A stretch of DNA of 57,022 nucleotides, from positions 1 to 57,022 of the forward strand of contig CALEPT010000163.1 in the NCBI GenBank assembly GCA_937910385.1, given 5' to 3'. Both the position numbers and the translations under genes were made by a program. Within the stretch, counting starts at the first letter, position 1, and each line of letters begins with the position of its first letter. Positions 23,683-32,642 of this stretch are shown piece by piece. Below the pieces are notes generated by a model, which had not been told where the DNA came from, searched no databases, and was given only the letters and a program-made list of their open reading frames with translations. This DNA is from an uncultured Ruminococcus sp. (GTDB taxonomy: Bacteria > Bacillota > Clostridia > Oscillospirales > Ruminococcaceae).

Positions 23683-26600
23683 TTACTCCTCCTCTTTTAT
23701 GTCAAATTTCATAGATAATATCGCTTCCGCCTGTGCAACACTTTCCGGGTCGGGTAATCTGTACTCCGTTATTGAAGTGCTGTCGCATATATTTGAATAA
23801 TCACAATAGCTGCAAGGATCGGATTTGGCAGTTTTCAGGGGCATTGCCTCTATTTCTCCGCCCATAAGGTTCTCCGCCATATCGGTCAGCTTACCGTAGG
23901 TAAACTCCTTCAGGCGCTCCATTCCCTCTTCAGAGATGCAGGAGGACTTTTCGTCTATTTCGCCGTTTTTACCGAGCTTTGCCGGGATATACACTCCCGA
24001 TACGCTTCGCTCCATCGCACCGAGAACTTCTTTATCTCCGAGAACAAGACCACTTGTTTTAAGAGAGCTGTTCACGGCACTGCTGTTGACAGAATCTATC
24101 CTGTGAGGTTCGAGTTTTATCTCGGATATCCTTATCGGCGAGTAAAGTACTCCTGCGGGCTTACACCCTTCATAAGCACCGCCCTTTTCAACACAGGCGA
24201 ACAGATACAGGAGCATCTGCATATTTATTCCGCTTGCAAGCGTCTCGGCAGATATCTCCTTACGGCTGCTCTTATAATCCACTATGCGCAGGTATTTTTC
24301 TCCACCGACATCGCACAGATCGGCTCTGTCAACAATGCCCCCGAATGTCAGTGTATTGCCTTCGCCGAATCCTATATCTATACAGTGACCTCTGCGAAGG
24401 TCAAGTTCAAAAGAATGAGGCGTAAAATCCGAGACCATAAGTGACTGTTTAGTGTGTAAAAAGACCTCGGTAAGACGCTCTGTGAGCTTGTTGAAAATAA
24501 GATCGAATTTTGCATTTTTCCCGAATCCGTCCGCAAGAACTCTGCTATGGTATTCTCCTGCGCGCAGTGATACTTCCTCTTTTATCTGATCATAAGTCAT
24601 ATCTATGAACTCGCTCTTGGTACGCGAAGCAAGAACTCCGCAGAAGCATTCGTGCGTCAGCTCTCCTGCAATACGAGCATCAAGCTCCATAGTATCACAG
24701 CTTTGCAAATGCAGACACTTATCGCAGAAATACTTAAAATGACATATGTTATATTCCTCAAGCCCGGTAGATGAAAGGCGCAGCGGTGAAAAGCTCTTGA
24801 GGCGCTGCATTATCTCCTTGTCTATGCAATAATTTCTTCTGAAATCCGAACGGCTCAGCACATAAGACAGCCTGCGTTTATACCCCTGATCCTTCATCAG
24901 AAGCTTCTCTATAGCAGCCGCCGAAGAGGAAAGAGCCTTCCTGTTCTGCATATAATGATAAAAAGCAGAATGCATTGTCACCGCATAATAATGAGGGGGG
25001 ATCTCAGATTCCACACTCCTCATCCCACTGTTTCCGAACATCATCATGATCTGCGCAATTATCTGCGCCGGATACTTTGCTTGCCCGGAAAGATCAGACA
25101 GAGGATACGTAATATACAGCTTGTGCGAAGCAGCCGACAGCGACTTATATACCACCAGACGTTCGGCAGCTATCATCTCGTCAAGCGGAGCAGATACCGT
25201 CACTCCATTATCGGCAAGCTTCTGTTTATCTGCCTCGGAAAAGAGTCCGTGAAGGCTTATATGCTCCGGAAAAGCTCCGTCAGTTACCCCGATTACAAAT
25301 ACCACCTTGGGAGCATTGAGCCTTGCCGTGCGTGCAGAAGCTGCTGTTACCTCGTCAAGCGTCTGCGGCGGCAGAGAGTAGGTTATCTTGCCTATCATTG
25401 ATTTTATGAGTTTTGTAGCTTCACTGAAGGATATTTCCTTTTCGCCAAGGGTCTCATATATACTGTCAAGAATATCTACAAGGCAACCCCACAGCCTCTT
25501 AAGTTCGGCTGCTTCATGATCGCGGTCATTTTTTATTAGTCCGCTCATAAGGCGGCCCACGCTATCCTCAGCGCGGTTGGCTGTCATATAGTCATACAGC
25601 AGTGTGCATATTCCGGCAGCAGTTTTAGCCCGGTGAAGACTTTTTTTCAGCTCTGCAAGGGGAGTTATAATGCTTACGCGAAGCTCCTCTATGCGTTCAA
25701 GCTCCTTGTCATCGGCAGTAAATTTGCTTCGCCATACATCACCGTCTACACTCCACTTATAGCAGTAATTCTCAAGCAGAGAGATATCTGTGAGCGAAAT
25801 ATCAGGTATACCGCATTTGAGGAAGCGCATTATGCTTTCAGTACGGAAGCTTCTTGCACTCAGGATATTCAGCAGAGATGTAAAATAAACCATTACGCTG
25901 GCGTGTGTGACAGATTTTTCTATGCTCAGAAAATATGGTATATCATATCGTCCGAACGCTGCCGAAAAAACGTCGGAGTATATCGAGATATCATTTGAGA
26001 TAACCGCTATATCCTTGTAATGCAGCGAATTATCAGCATATACAAGACGCTTTATCGTCGCACAGACATACTCAGCCTCGCTGTACATATCCTTCGCTTC
26101 AAAAATACGTATATTATCAGGCTTTGGAGCATTCTGAGGTTCATAAGGCAGATTGCGCATTATCCTCGCGCTTAGGTATGAAAGCTCAGGATTTGTAAAT
26201 CTCCGGCATTCCGGACAATATGTTATCTTATATTCTGCATTGTGCTCACGGCATATACCCTTGATCTTGCGGCAGGTATTGTTGACAGTCTCAAAAAGAG
26301 TATATTCTCCTGCATTGACATCATCGGTGCGCAGAGTTATATACACATTCTCAGCGGAAGAGATCATCACATCTATCATTTCAAGCTGATCCGCAGTAAA
26401 GCTTTCAAATTCATCAATATATACAGTCATGCCTCTGAAATAGCCGTTTATATTTGCAGCAGCTGCAGCCTCCCGGACATTCTGAAGCTCATCTCTAAAG
26501 CCATATTCCTCCATGAGCCTCTGATATTCAGCATATATCGCTGCTATATCGCTTGTTTTGTCCCTCAGTCGGTCATCAAGCAGAAGGGCTTTAGAAGCAA

Positions 26601-27021
26601 GCTCATCAGGCGTTACTCCGGAGCGCTTCATCTCATTTATCAGCCTGAGAGCTTCCTCTGCAAAGCCGTTCTGGGTACTGCGGCGCAAAAAATAACTGAG
26701 TCCGCCCGGACGGCTGCGAACCTCCGACACTGCCTGATATATCATTATCATTCTCGCCATATCGTCAGCGTAGCCGTTTCTTTTTCCCGGTTCGCCGTAA
26801 AGCTGAAAAAGCTGCCTTGCAAGCCCCGTAAAACTCTGGGATATAAGCTCGTTGAATCGCTTTGCACCAAGAAAAAAATACAGCTTCTTATCAAAATCAT
26901 GCGAATACTGCTCCGGTACTATTATACACTGCTTCTTATGAGCATCGGCATTTTTTTGTATTCTTTCAAACATAAGCGTAGTTTTTCCGCTTCCTGCCTG
27001 ACCAGTAATGAATTCAACCAT
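23683..27021 (-). CDS. addB: ATP-dependent helicase/nuclease subunit B (AddB)
   Basis: Partner of AddA in end resection. The 1112-residue product has an N-terminal Walker A (FITGQAGSGKTTLMFERI), a degenerate helicase core, and a C-terminal nuclease domain with YLRIVDYKSSRKEI. Cysteines for the family's 4Fe-4S cluster are present: one in NICHFKYFCDKC and three in DPCSYCDYSNIC close to the C-terminus. AGGTGT supports ATG 27021 over an ATG 24 bases upstream. It starts after the terminator of the GH25 gene, and I could not identify its own promoter. Confidence 0.96.
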   Translation of the reverse strand: MVEFITGQAGSGKTTLMFERIQKNADAHKKQCIIVPEQYSHDFDKKLYFFLGAKRFNELISQSFTGLARQLFQLYGEPGKRNGYADDMARMIMIYQAVSEVRSRPGGLSYFLRRSTQNGFAEEALRLINEMKRSGVTPDELASKALLLDDRLRDKTSDIAAIYAEYQRLMEEYGFRDELQNVREAAAAANINGYFRGMTVYIDEFESFTADQLEMIDVMISSAENVYITLRTDDVNAGEYTLFETVNNTCRKIKGICREHNAEYKITYCPECRRFTNPELSYLSARIMRNLPYEPQNAPKPDNIRIFEAKDMYSEAEYVCATIKRLVYADNSLHYKDIAVISNDISIYSDVFSAAFGRYDIPYFLSIEKSVTHASVMVYFTSLLNILSARSFRTESIMRFLKCGIPDISLTDISLLENYCYKWSVDGDVWRSKFTADDKELERIEELRVSIITPLAELKKSLHRAKTAAGICTLLYDYMTANRAEDSVGRLMSGLIKNDRDHEAAELKRLWGCLVDILDSIYETLGEKEISFSEATKLIKSMIGKITYSLPPQTLDEVTAASARTARLNAPKVVFVIGVTDGAFPEHISLHGLFSEADKQKLADNGVTVSAPLDEMIAAERLVVYKSLSAASHKLYITYPLSDLSGQAKYPAQIIAQIMMMFGNSGMRSVESEIPPHYYAVTMHSAFYHYMQNRKALSSSAAAIEKLLMKDQGYKRRLSYVLSRSDFRRNYCIDKEIMQRLKSFSPLRLSSTGLEEYNICHFKYFCDKCLHLQSCDTMELDARIAGELTHECFCGVLASRTKSEFIDMTYDQIKEEVSLRAGEYHSRVLADGFGKNAKFDLIFNKLTERLTEVFLHTKQSLMVSDFTPHSFELDLRRGHCIDIGFGEGNTLTFGGIVDRADLCDVGGEKYLRIVDYKSSRKEISAETLASGINMQMLLYLFACVEKGGAYEGCKPAGVLYSPIRISEIKLEPHRIDSVNSSAVNSSLKTSGLVLGDKEVLGAMERSVSGVYIPAKLGKNGEIDEKSSCISEEGMERLKEFTYGKLTDMAENLMGGEIEAMPLKTAKSDPCSYCDYSNICDSTSITEYRLPDPESVAQAEAILSMKFDIKEEE

Positions 27022-27042
27022 TTTATAAACACCTTTTATCAT

Positions 27043-27075
27043 CAAAAAGGCCGCCGCACATCATGCAGCAGCCTT
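27043..27075 (-). terminator. Terminator of the GH25 gene
   Basis: AAGGCCGCCGCA (27047-27058) pairs with TGCAGCAGCCTT (27064-27075), including two G-U pairs in RNA, followed on the minus strand by T5. It lies directly upstream of addB. Confidence 0.8.
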
Positions 27076-27083
27076 CTTTTGGA

Positions 27084-28688
27084 TCAATATCCGTTAAGAT
27101 GAGCACTGCTCATTATTGACGGATAATCATAATATGCATAGTTTCTGTCAACGCTTCCGTTAACGCCGTTTACCGAAGCACTGTTTGTGTATCGCCACAT
27201 TCCGAACGAACCCCTGTATGTGGGTCTGTTCACACCGTAATGTGCTACCCATACATCATAACTGCTAAGGACAGATGCGTCTATCTTTGTATTAAGGAAG
27301 TTTGTATAGCTTGTAACTCCAACGTAATAGCCCTTTGCTTCAAGCGTGGAGCAGAATGCCTTTACTATCGCGGTTATCTCAGAATTACTCAGCTCCGCTA
27401 TTGAAGGATCCTCTACGTTAAAGTATACCGGATATGCAAGCTTGTAATTCTTGATGACCTGATAGCACGCTTCCGCCTCAAGCTTTGCATCAGCTGCAGA
27501 GGTGGCATAACTATACCAATATACTCCGCATTTTATACCTGCCGCAGTAGCATTAGCCATATTCGTATCAAAATACTTGTCCTTCTGGCTTGCAAGCTTT
27601 CCGTAGCCGGCTCTGATTATTGCATAGCTGACACCTGTCTGCGCTACCTGACTCCAGTTTATCTTTCCCTGCCATACCGAAACATCAATGCCCTGAGCAA
27701 CGCCGGTATCGACCTTGATATTAGGATTAGCAGTCACCGAAGCAGTAACATCTCCCGTAATAATATACGGATAATTAAGATAACCGTAATCGGTATCAAC
27801 ATCTCCGCTTATACCGTTGACATATCCTGTACGGCTGTACTGCCACATACCATAGCTTCCGGTGAATGCAGGCGAACTAACGCCGTAATGAGCTACCCAG
27901 ACATCATATTTATTCAGGACGTTTGAATAAACCTTTGTTGAAAGGAAGCTCGCATAGCTGTAGATACCTACATAATACCCCTTCGCCTGAAGAGTTGAAC
28001 AGAATGCCTCTATGATAGCCGATACCTGAGCGGTAGAAAGGGCTTCCTGTGAGCTCTCTTCGATGTCAAAATAGATAGGATATGTAAAGTCATAATTCTT
28101 TATGATCTGATAGCAAGTTTCAGCCTCTTGATAAGCCGCCTCTACTGTAAGAGCATAGCTGTACCAGTACACACCGCAGTCGATACCCGAGGCCTGAGCG
28201 TTTTTCACATTCTCATCAAACTTGGTATCCTTCTGAGAAAGCTCTTTTCCATAGCCTGCTCTGATTATGGCAAAATCCACTCCGCCTTTACTTACGGTAT
28301 CCCAGTTTATAGTGCCCTGCCACTGAGAAACGTCTATGCCTTTTGTATTGATGTATATCGGAGGTTCCTCCGGTTCGGGCTCGGAAACATAATCCTGATG
28401 AGCGTTATATATATCAAACACATTAAATGGTGTTGACGGTGATGTAGCAGCAGCAGTTGGAGCTTCAACAGATGCTGTAGCTTCTTCGATCTGTTCGGGC
28501 GCATCCTCTTCGGTTTCAACACCAGCCTCTTTACTTTCTGCCTCGTTTGTGATATCATAGATATCGGATAACGAAACACTTTCGCTCTCTTCTTCAGCAA
28601 CAGACGACATCATCATTCCTGAAAAAGCTGCTGAACCTGCACATACTACAGACAGCACTGCCGAAAGTATTCTTTTTGAAAGCTTCAT
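27084..28688 (-). CDS. Secreted two-domain GH25 muramidase (lysozyme)
   Basis: Peptidoglycan hydrolase of 534 residues: signal peptide (about 1-31), an acidic Ala/Pro-rich linker to about residue 110, and two GH25 domains (about 116-308 and 332-526) that are clearly duplicates (KGIDVSQWQG / QGIDVSVWQG; YDVWVAHYGV in both). Domain 1 keeps the catalytic DxE pair (YFDIE, D208 and E210). Domain 2 has YFNVE, so the Asp is Asn424 while Glu426 remains, and it may bind rather than cleave. Own promoter (28774-28802) with a hairpin in the leader, and a terminator. Possible roles are autolysis, wall remodelling or attack on competitors. Confidence 0.93.
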   Translation of the reverse strand: MKLSKRILSAVLSVVCAGSAAFSGMMMSSVAEEESESVSLSDIYDITNEAESKEAGVETEEDAPEQIEEATASVEAPTAAATSPSTPFNVFDIYNAHQDYVSEPEPEEPPIYINTKGIDVSQWQGTINWDTVSKGGVDFAIIRAGYGKELSQKDTKFDENVKNAQASGIDCGVYWYSYALTVEAAYQEAETCYQIIKNYDFTYPIYFDIEESSQEALSTAQVSAIIEAFCSTLQAKGYYVGIYSYASFLSTKVYSNVLNKYDVWVAHYGVSSPAFTGSYGMWQYSRTGYVNGISGDVDTDYGYLNYPYIITGDVTASVTANPNIKVDTGVAQGIDVSVWQGKINWSQVAQTGVSYAIIRAGYGKLASQKDKYFDTNMANATAAGIKCGVYWYSYATSAADAKLEAEACYQVIKNYKLAYPVYFNVEDPSIAELSNSEITAIVKAFCSTLEAKGYYVGVTSYTNFLNTKIDASVLSSYDVWVAHYGVNRPTYRGSFGMWRYTNSASVNGVNGSVDRNYAYYDYPSIMSSAHLNGY

Positions 28689-28720
28689 GGCAGTTCAAAC
28701 TCCTTTCATAGCGCCTTACA

Positions 28721-28744
28721 TTGCATCACGCCTATTTGATGCAA
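28721..28744 (-). promoter_or_regulatory. Hairpin in the 5' leader of the GH25 gene
   Basis: TTGCATCA (28721-28728) and TGATGCAA (28737-28744) form an 8-bp stem with an 8-nt loop, about 33 nt before the start codon. It could protect the mRNA; no known motif. Confidence 0.4.
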
Positions 28745-28773
28745 CGATCATCAACACGGCACTTATTAGGTAA

Positions 28774-28802
28774 ATTATAACACATATCCCGATTTATTTC
28801 AA
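28774..28802 (-). promoter_or_regulatory. Promoter of the GH25 gene
   Basis: TTGAAA (28797-28802), 17 bp, TATAAT (28774-28779). Confidence 0.75.
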
Positions 28803-28912
28803 CCTTTGATGTCGAAAAAGGCTTATCCTTAATTGATTTTTGTGAACAGAAACATATTTCAAACCTCATTTTTGTTGATATCCACCAAATTATATTGAAA
28901 GCAGGCGAACGT

Positions 28913-29875
28913 ATGGAACAATTTGTTATAAACGAGAATGACAGCGGTCAGAGAGTTGATAAGTTCATATCAAAAGCTATGCCCGATCTGCCCAAAAGCA
29001 TGATGTACAAGCTTATAAGAAAAAAAGACATCAAGCTTAACGGAAAGCGATGTGAAATATCCGAAAAGCTCCACAGCGGCGACGTTCTCACCGTCTATGT
29101 AAAAAACACTCTTTCACAGAAAAAGAGCCACGATATGAGCTTTATGAAAGCTCCGCAGGAGATCAGCAAAATTTTTGAAGACGGCAATATTATTATCGTA
29201 AACAAGCCTGTGGGTCTGGATTCACATTCAAACGGATCAGAACAGATCGACACCATGATAAACCGCATCAAGCGCTATCTCTACGAAAAAGGCGAGTATC
29301 TACCCGAAAACGAGAGTTCCTTTGCTCCTGCACTGTGCAGCAGGCTCGACCGAAATACAAGTGGTCTTGTTACTGCCGCCAAAAACGCTGTATCTCTTCG
29401 GGAAATAAATGAAGCTATCCGCGGCGGACAGCTTCATAAGATATATCATTGTGTGACAGTCGGGGAGCTTCCCCGTGACTGCGATATCGTCCATGCATAT
29501 CACAAAAAGGACGAAGGTCGAAATATCGTCCGCATTGTCGATGAACCGAAAGAAGGTTTCAAGCCGATAAAAACCGGGTATAAGCTCCTTGCGCGCAAAA
29601 ACGGTCTTTCCCTCTACGAAATAACACTCTACACGGGACGCACCCACCAGATACGTGCCCACCTTGCTCACCTTGGAGCTCCCGTACTCGGCGACGGGAA
29701 ATACGGTAATATCCCCGAAAATAAGCGTTTTAAAATTTTTCGCCAAATGCTATGCGCATATGGGCTTGAGTTTGAGCTGCCGGAAACATCTCCCCTGCAC
29801 TATCTGAATGAAATCAGTATACACGCGCCGCTGCCTCGGTTCGAGGTGGAGCTGATGGGCATATGTCAAAAGTAG
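28913..29875 (+). CDS. RluA-family pseudouridine synthase
   Basis: Isomerises specific uridines in rRNA or tRNA. The 320-residue product has an N-terminal S4 RNA-binding domain (QRVDKFISKAMPDLPKSMMYKLIRKKDIKLNG), then the catalytic domain with IIIVNKPVGLDSHS, the catalytic aspartate in CSRLDRNTSGLV and TGRTHQIRAHLAHLGAPVLGD. The frame is open from a TTG at 28895, but ATG 28913 fits the family N-terminus. The ribosome site is weak (GCAGGCGA). It is convergent with tyrA with only 4 bp between the two stop codons and no terminator. Target position cannot be told. Confidence 0.93.
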   Translation: MEQFVINENDSGQRVDKFISKAMPDLPKSMMYKLIRKKDIKLNGKRCEISEKLHSGDVLTVYVKNTLSQKKSHDMSFMKAPQEISKIFEDGNIIIVNKPVGLDSHSNGSEQIDTMINRIKRYLYEKGEYLPENESSFAPALCSRLDRNTSGLVTAAKNAVSLREINEAIRGGQLHKIYHCVTVGELPRDCDIVHAYHKKDEGRNIVRIVDEPKEGFKPIKTGYKLLARKNGLSLYEITLYTGRTHQIRAHLAHLGAPVLGDGKYGNIPENKRFKIFRQMLCAYGLEFELPETSPLHYLNEISIHAPLPRFEVELMGICQK

Positions 29876-29879
29876 CCGA

Positions 29880-30731
29880 TCAGTTGGGCTGTCCGACTCT
29901 GTTGCGCAGATTCTTTTCCTTGAGTTCCCTGCCCTCTGCAATGAGTAACTTCATGCGCTCCGAATCGCCGTTTCTGAGCGCATCGCTGTAGGTCTGTAAA
30001 TTTGCTATCAGTGTATCGAGCTCGTACTGCAAATGACGGCTGTTCTGCATGAAAAGCTCCGTCCACATAGTCTCGTTCATTGTCGCGATACGGGTCATAT
30101 CTTGAAAGCTGCCGCCGCTGAAGCCGCATTCGAGCTCAAGCTCCGGGCTCTTTACATATGCGCTCGAAACGATGTGCGCGAGCTGCGAGGTATAGGCTAT
30201 CATCTTATCATGGTTCTCAGGCGTGGTTATGACTATCTTGCCTGCGCCAAGTTCCTTGGCAAGCGATTCGAGAGTCTTTACGCCCTCTGCGTCGCTGTCG
30301 CCGTCGGCAGTAATGACGAAATTCGCCTTCTGAAAGAGGTCGGCGGTGCTGTTCTGATATCCTCCGAATTCCTTGCCTGCCATTGGGTGCATTCCGACAT
30401 AGCGCAGTCCGTTATCGGCGGCAAGCTTCGTCATTCTTGCTGCAAAATCGCCCTTTATACCACACACGTCGGTGATGAGCGTACCCCTTGCCATTTCGTG
30501 AGCGTGATCAGAAAGGTACTTCTCGGTAGCCTCGGGATAGAGCGAGATAATAACGAGGTCGATAGCGGAGTAGTCCCCGCCGAATTTGTGATCTATAGCG
30601 ATATCGCGGAGCGCGTATTCCTCAGTCTCCTTGCTGCGGTTTTCACCATAAACAGTGTGGTAGGTGTACTTTTTCATCGCCTTGCATAGCGAACCACCGA
30701 TGAGCCCGAGTCCGACAACGAGAATATTCAT
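29880..30731 (-). CDS. tyrA: Prephenate dehydrogenase
   Basis: NAD-dependent oxidative decarboxylation of prephenate to 4-hydroxyphenylpyruvate in tyrosine synthesis. The 283-residue product begins MNILVVGLGLIGGSLCKAM (Rossmann motif). It continues with LITDVCGIKGDFA, YVGMHPMAGKEFGGY and YTSQLAHIVSSAYVKS, all typical of TyrA. There is no fused chorismate mutase or ACT domain. AAAGGAAG supports ATG 30731. Single gene with its own promoter. Confidence 0.93.
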   Translation of the reverse strand: MNILVVGLGLIGGSLCKAMKKYTYHTVYGENRSKETEEYALRDIAIDHKFGGDYSAIDLVIISLYPEATEKYLSDHAHEMARGTLITDVCGIKGDFAARMTKLAADNGLRYVGMHPMAGKEFGGYQNSTADLFQKANFVITADGDSDAEGVKTLESLAKELGAGKIVITTPENHDKMIAYTSQLAHIVSSAYVKSPELELECGFSGGSFQDMTRIATMNETMWTELFMQNSRHLQYELDTLIANLQTYSDALRNGDSERMKLLIAEGRELKEKNLRNRVGQPN

Positions 30732-30764
30732 AGCTTGATACTTCCTTTCAGTTTCATTATTTAA

Positions 30765-30793
30765 AGTATAACGCTTTAAACAGAAGAAGTCAA
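30765..30793 (-). promoter_or_regulatory. Promoter of tyrA
   Basis: TTGACT (30788-30793), 17 bp, TATACT (30765-30770). Confidence 0.78.
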
Positions 30794-30826
30794 GTGTATA
30801 GACATATATTTCAATCATTTTCTTTA

Positions 30827-30855
30827 TTGACACGCGCTCTGAGGTGTTGTATAAT
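30827..30855 (+). promoter_or_regulatory. Promoter of the 30891-32537 gene pair
   Basis: TTGACA (30827-30832), 17 bp, TATAAT (30850-30855): perfect consensus, 35 bp before the start codon. Confidence 0.87.
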
Positions 30856-30890
30856 TAATGAAAACAAAAACATAAAGGAGATGATAAACC

Positions 30891-31346
30891 ATGCTTTCTA
30901 AACCGAAATACGGTTGGACAACAATTACGATCGAGGATTGGCAAACAGAAGCAAGCTATCTTTTCGATGTACCATTTGAGTGGCTGAGAGCTTGCCTTAA
31001 CGCAATGGAATATAATATACCTATCTGTCTTTTTGTTGATGAGGAGGGCAGCTGCTGCTATATCAATTCATACTATAACAACACATACATCATTATCGAG
31101 CGGGACGAGACAACTCTCCACAATTGCCGAAATACGGACTTTTTCGACCTGACCTACTCGCTGATAACGGATATAAAACACCACTTTGAGGACTGGGTAA
31201 AATGGTACCCATACGAGGAGAGTGAGGATGACTTTATCAGAAGGAAAAAGGAATTGAAGCGCCTCATTGATAAAACAGAAAATTCATTATATGCTGCGGC
31301 AGAAAAAAGAAGAAAATCTTTTGCCGAGCCAAATCAAACGGAGTGA
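30891..31346 (+). CDS. Hypothetical protein
   Basis: Protein of 151 residues, not recognised. It has no signal peptide or membrane segment and is rich in aromatic and acidic residues (YINSYYNNTYIIIERDETT; HHFEDWVKWYPYEESEDDF), with a basic helical C-terminus (RRKKELKRLIDKTENSLYAAAEKRRKS). Coding status is supported by a consensus promoter, AAAGGAGATGATAAACC before the ATG, and a 6-bp gap to the next gene, with which it forms an operon. Probably cytoplasmic. Confidence 0.8.
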   Translation: MLSKPKYGWTTITIEDWQTEASYLFDVPFEWLRACLNAMEYNIPICLFVDEEGSCCYINSYYNNTYIIIERDETTLHNCRNTDFFDLTYSLITDIKHHFEDWVKWYPYEESEDDFIRRKKELKRLIDKTENSLYAAAEKRRKSFAEPNQTE

Positions 31347-31352
31347 AAAGAC

Positions 31353-32537
31353 ATGAATAACATTACATCAAGAATAAACGAGGTTCTTCAGACTTCAGTC
31401 GATAACGGCAGCACAAGGGGCGCAAACTGCCTTGTTTTCAAGGACGGTGAGGAGCTTTACGGCGGCTCGTTCGGTTTTGCGGACTTCGAGAATAAAATCC
31501 CAATGCGCCGCGACTCTATCTTCCGGCTTTTTTCCCTCACAAAGCCCATTACCTCCGCCGCTGCGATGATACTCATTGACAAGGGAGTAATTTCCCCTGA
31601 TGATCCCGTCGCTAAGTTCTTCCCGGAATATGAGCACCTTACATACTCAGCAGGCAGCGACCAGAACGGCACTGAACAGATACTTCCTTGTCCCGATATC
31701 CTGAAAATATCCCACCTTTTGACCATGACCTCGGGACTTCCCTATGCAAATAATTACTGTAAGTCCGTTTGCGCCTCTGCGCAGCTTTTCGACGCGGTGA
31801 TAGCGGCACAGAACGGCATAGCCCCCGTGACTACGGAAGAATTCACACGCCGCGCGTCTGAAATTCCTCTGATGTTCCGCCCCGGCGATCACTGGGACTA
31901 CGGTATCTCGGCGGATATCCTCGGCGGAGTCATCGAAAAGGCTTCGGGCATGAAATACGGTGATTTTCTTAGGGAAAACATCTTCGCTCCCCTCGGCATG
32001 GACGACACGGGCTTCTATGTCCCCGAGGACAAGCTCTCGCGCTTCACAGCGCTCTATAAATGGGGCGAAAACGGTCTTGAGCGCGACAGCGAGAACTACC
32101 TGGGGCTGACCGATTATACAGCTCCGCCTGCGTTTGAGTCGGGAGGCGCAGGACTTGTCTCCACTATCGACGACTACGCAAAATTTGCAAACATGCTCTG
32201 CAGCAGGGGCAAATTCGGCGATGTGCGCGTTATAAGCAATGAGAGCTTTGAATACATGACCTCGCCGAAGCTCGGCAAGGTGCAGCAGTCCGACCTATGG
32301 GAACGCCTTAAAGGGTACAATTACGCCTGCCTGATGAGAATACTGACCGATGAAAGCTCCGCCGAGATAAAGACCTCAAACGGAGAGTTTGGCTGGGATG
32401 GCTGGACGGGTACCTATTTCTGTGCAAATCCCTCCACGGGTATCGTGTGCTTATATTTTACGCAGATAGCGGGTGCAGGAACTACTCCTCAGGCGGAAAA
32501 GATAGACAAGATAGTCTACGACGAACTCGTGAGGTGA
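31353..32537 (+). CDS. Beta-lactamase-fold serine hydrolase (class C/esterase type)
   Basis: Protein of 394 residues without a signal peptide. The catalytic SxxK is FSLTKPITSAAAMILIDKG, and the second-motif Tyr lies in HWDYGISADILGGVIEKASG. The third motif, normally HTG or WGG, is probably WDGWTGTYF. This pattern matches cytoplasmic esterase/6-aminohexanoate-hydrolase-like members of the family rather than secreted beta-lactamases. Substrate unknown. Second gene of an operon with a hypothetical protein; the terminator follows at 32618-32639. Confidence 0.87.
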   Translation: MNNITSRINEVLQTSVDNGSTRGANCLVFKDGEELYGGSFGFADFENKIPMRRDSIFRLFSLTKPITSAAAMILIDKGVISPDDPVAKFFPEYEHLTYSAGSDQNGTEQILPCPDILKISHLLTMTSGLPYANNYCKSVCASAQLFDAVIAAQNGIAPVTTEEFTRRASEIPLMFRPGDHWDYGISADILGGVIEKASGMKYGDFLRENIFAPLGMDDTGFYVPEDKLSRFTALYKWGENGLERDSENYLGLTDYTAPPAFESGGAGLVSTIDDYAKFANMLCSRGKFGDVRVISNESFEYMTSPKLGKVQQSDLWERLKGYNYACLMRILTDESSAEIKTSNGEFGWDGWTGTYFCANPSTGIVCLYFTQIAGAGTTPQAEKIDKIVYDELVR

Positions 32538-32617
32538 GATACTCTATGGAAACCGAGAATTCTCCGTGAGATAGTTTTTCTCAGTGTAAAGAAGTATAAT
32601 GAAAAACTATAAATACA

Positions 32618-32642
32618 AGAGTCCTGACATCAGGACTCTCTC
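32618..32642. terminator. Terminator between convergent genes
   Basis: AGAGTCCTGA (32618-32627) and TCAGGACTCT (32630-32639) form a 10-bp stem with a 2-nt apex, followed by CTCTT. It probably serves the plus-strand operon and possibly the GH43 gene. Confidence 0.7.

Noticed and set aside
32546..32569. Seven-codon ORF METENSP after GAGGTGAG
   Set aside because: Too short, no separate promoter, and directly behind the hydrolase stop codon.
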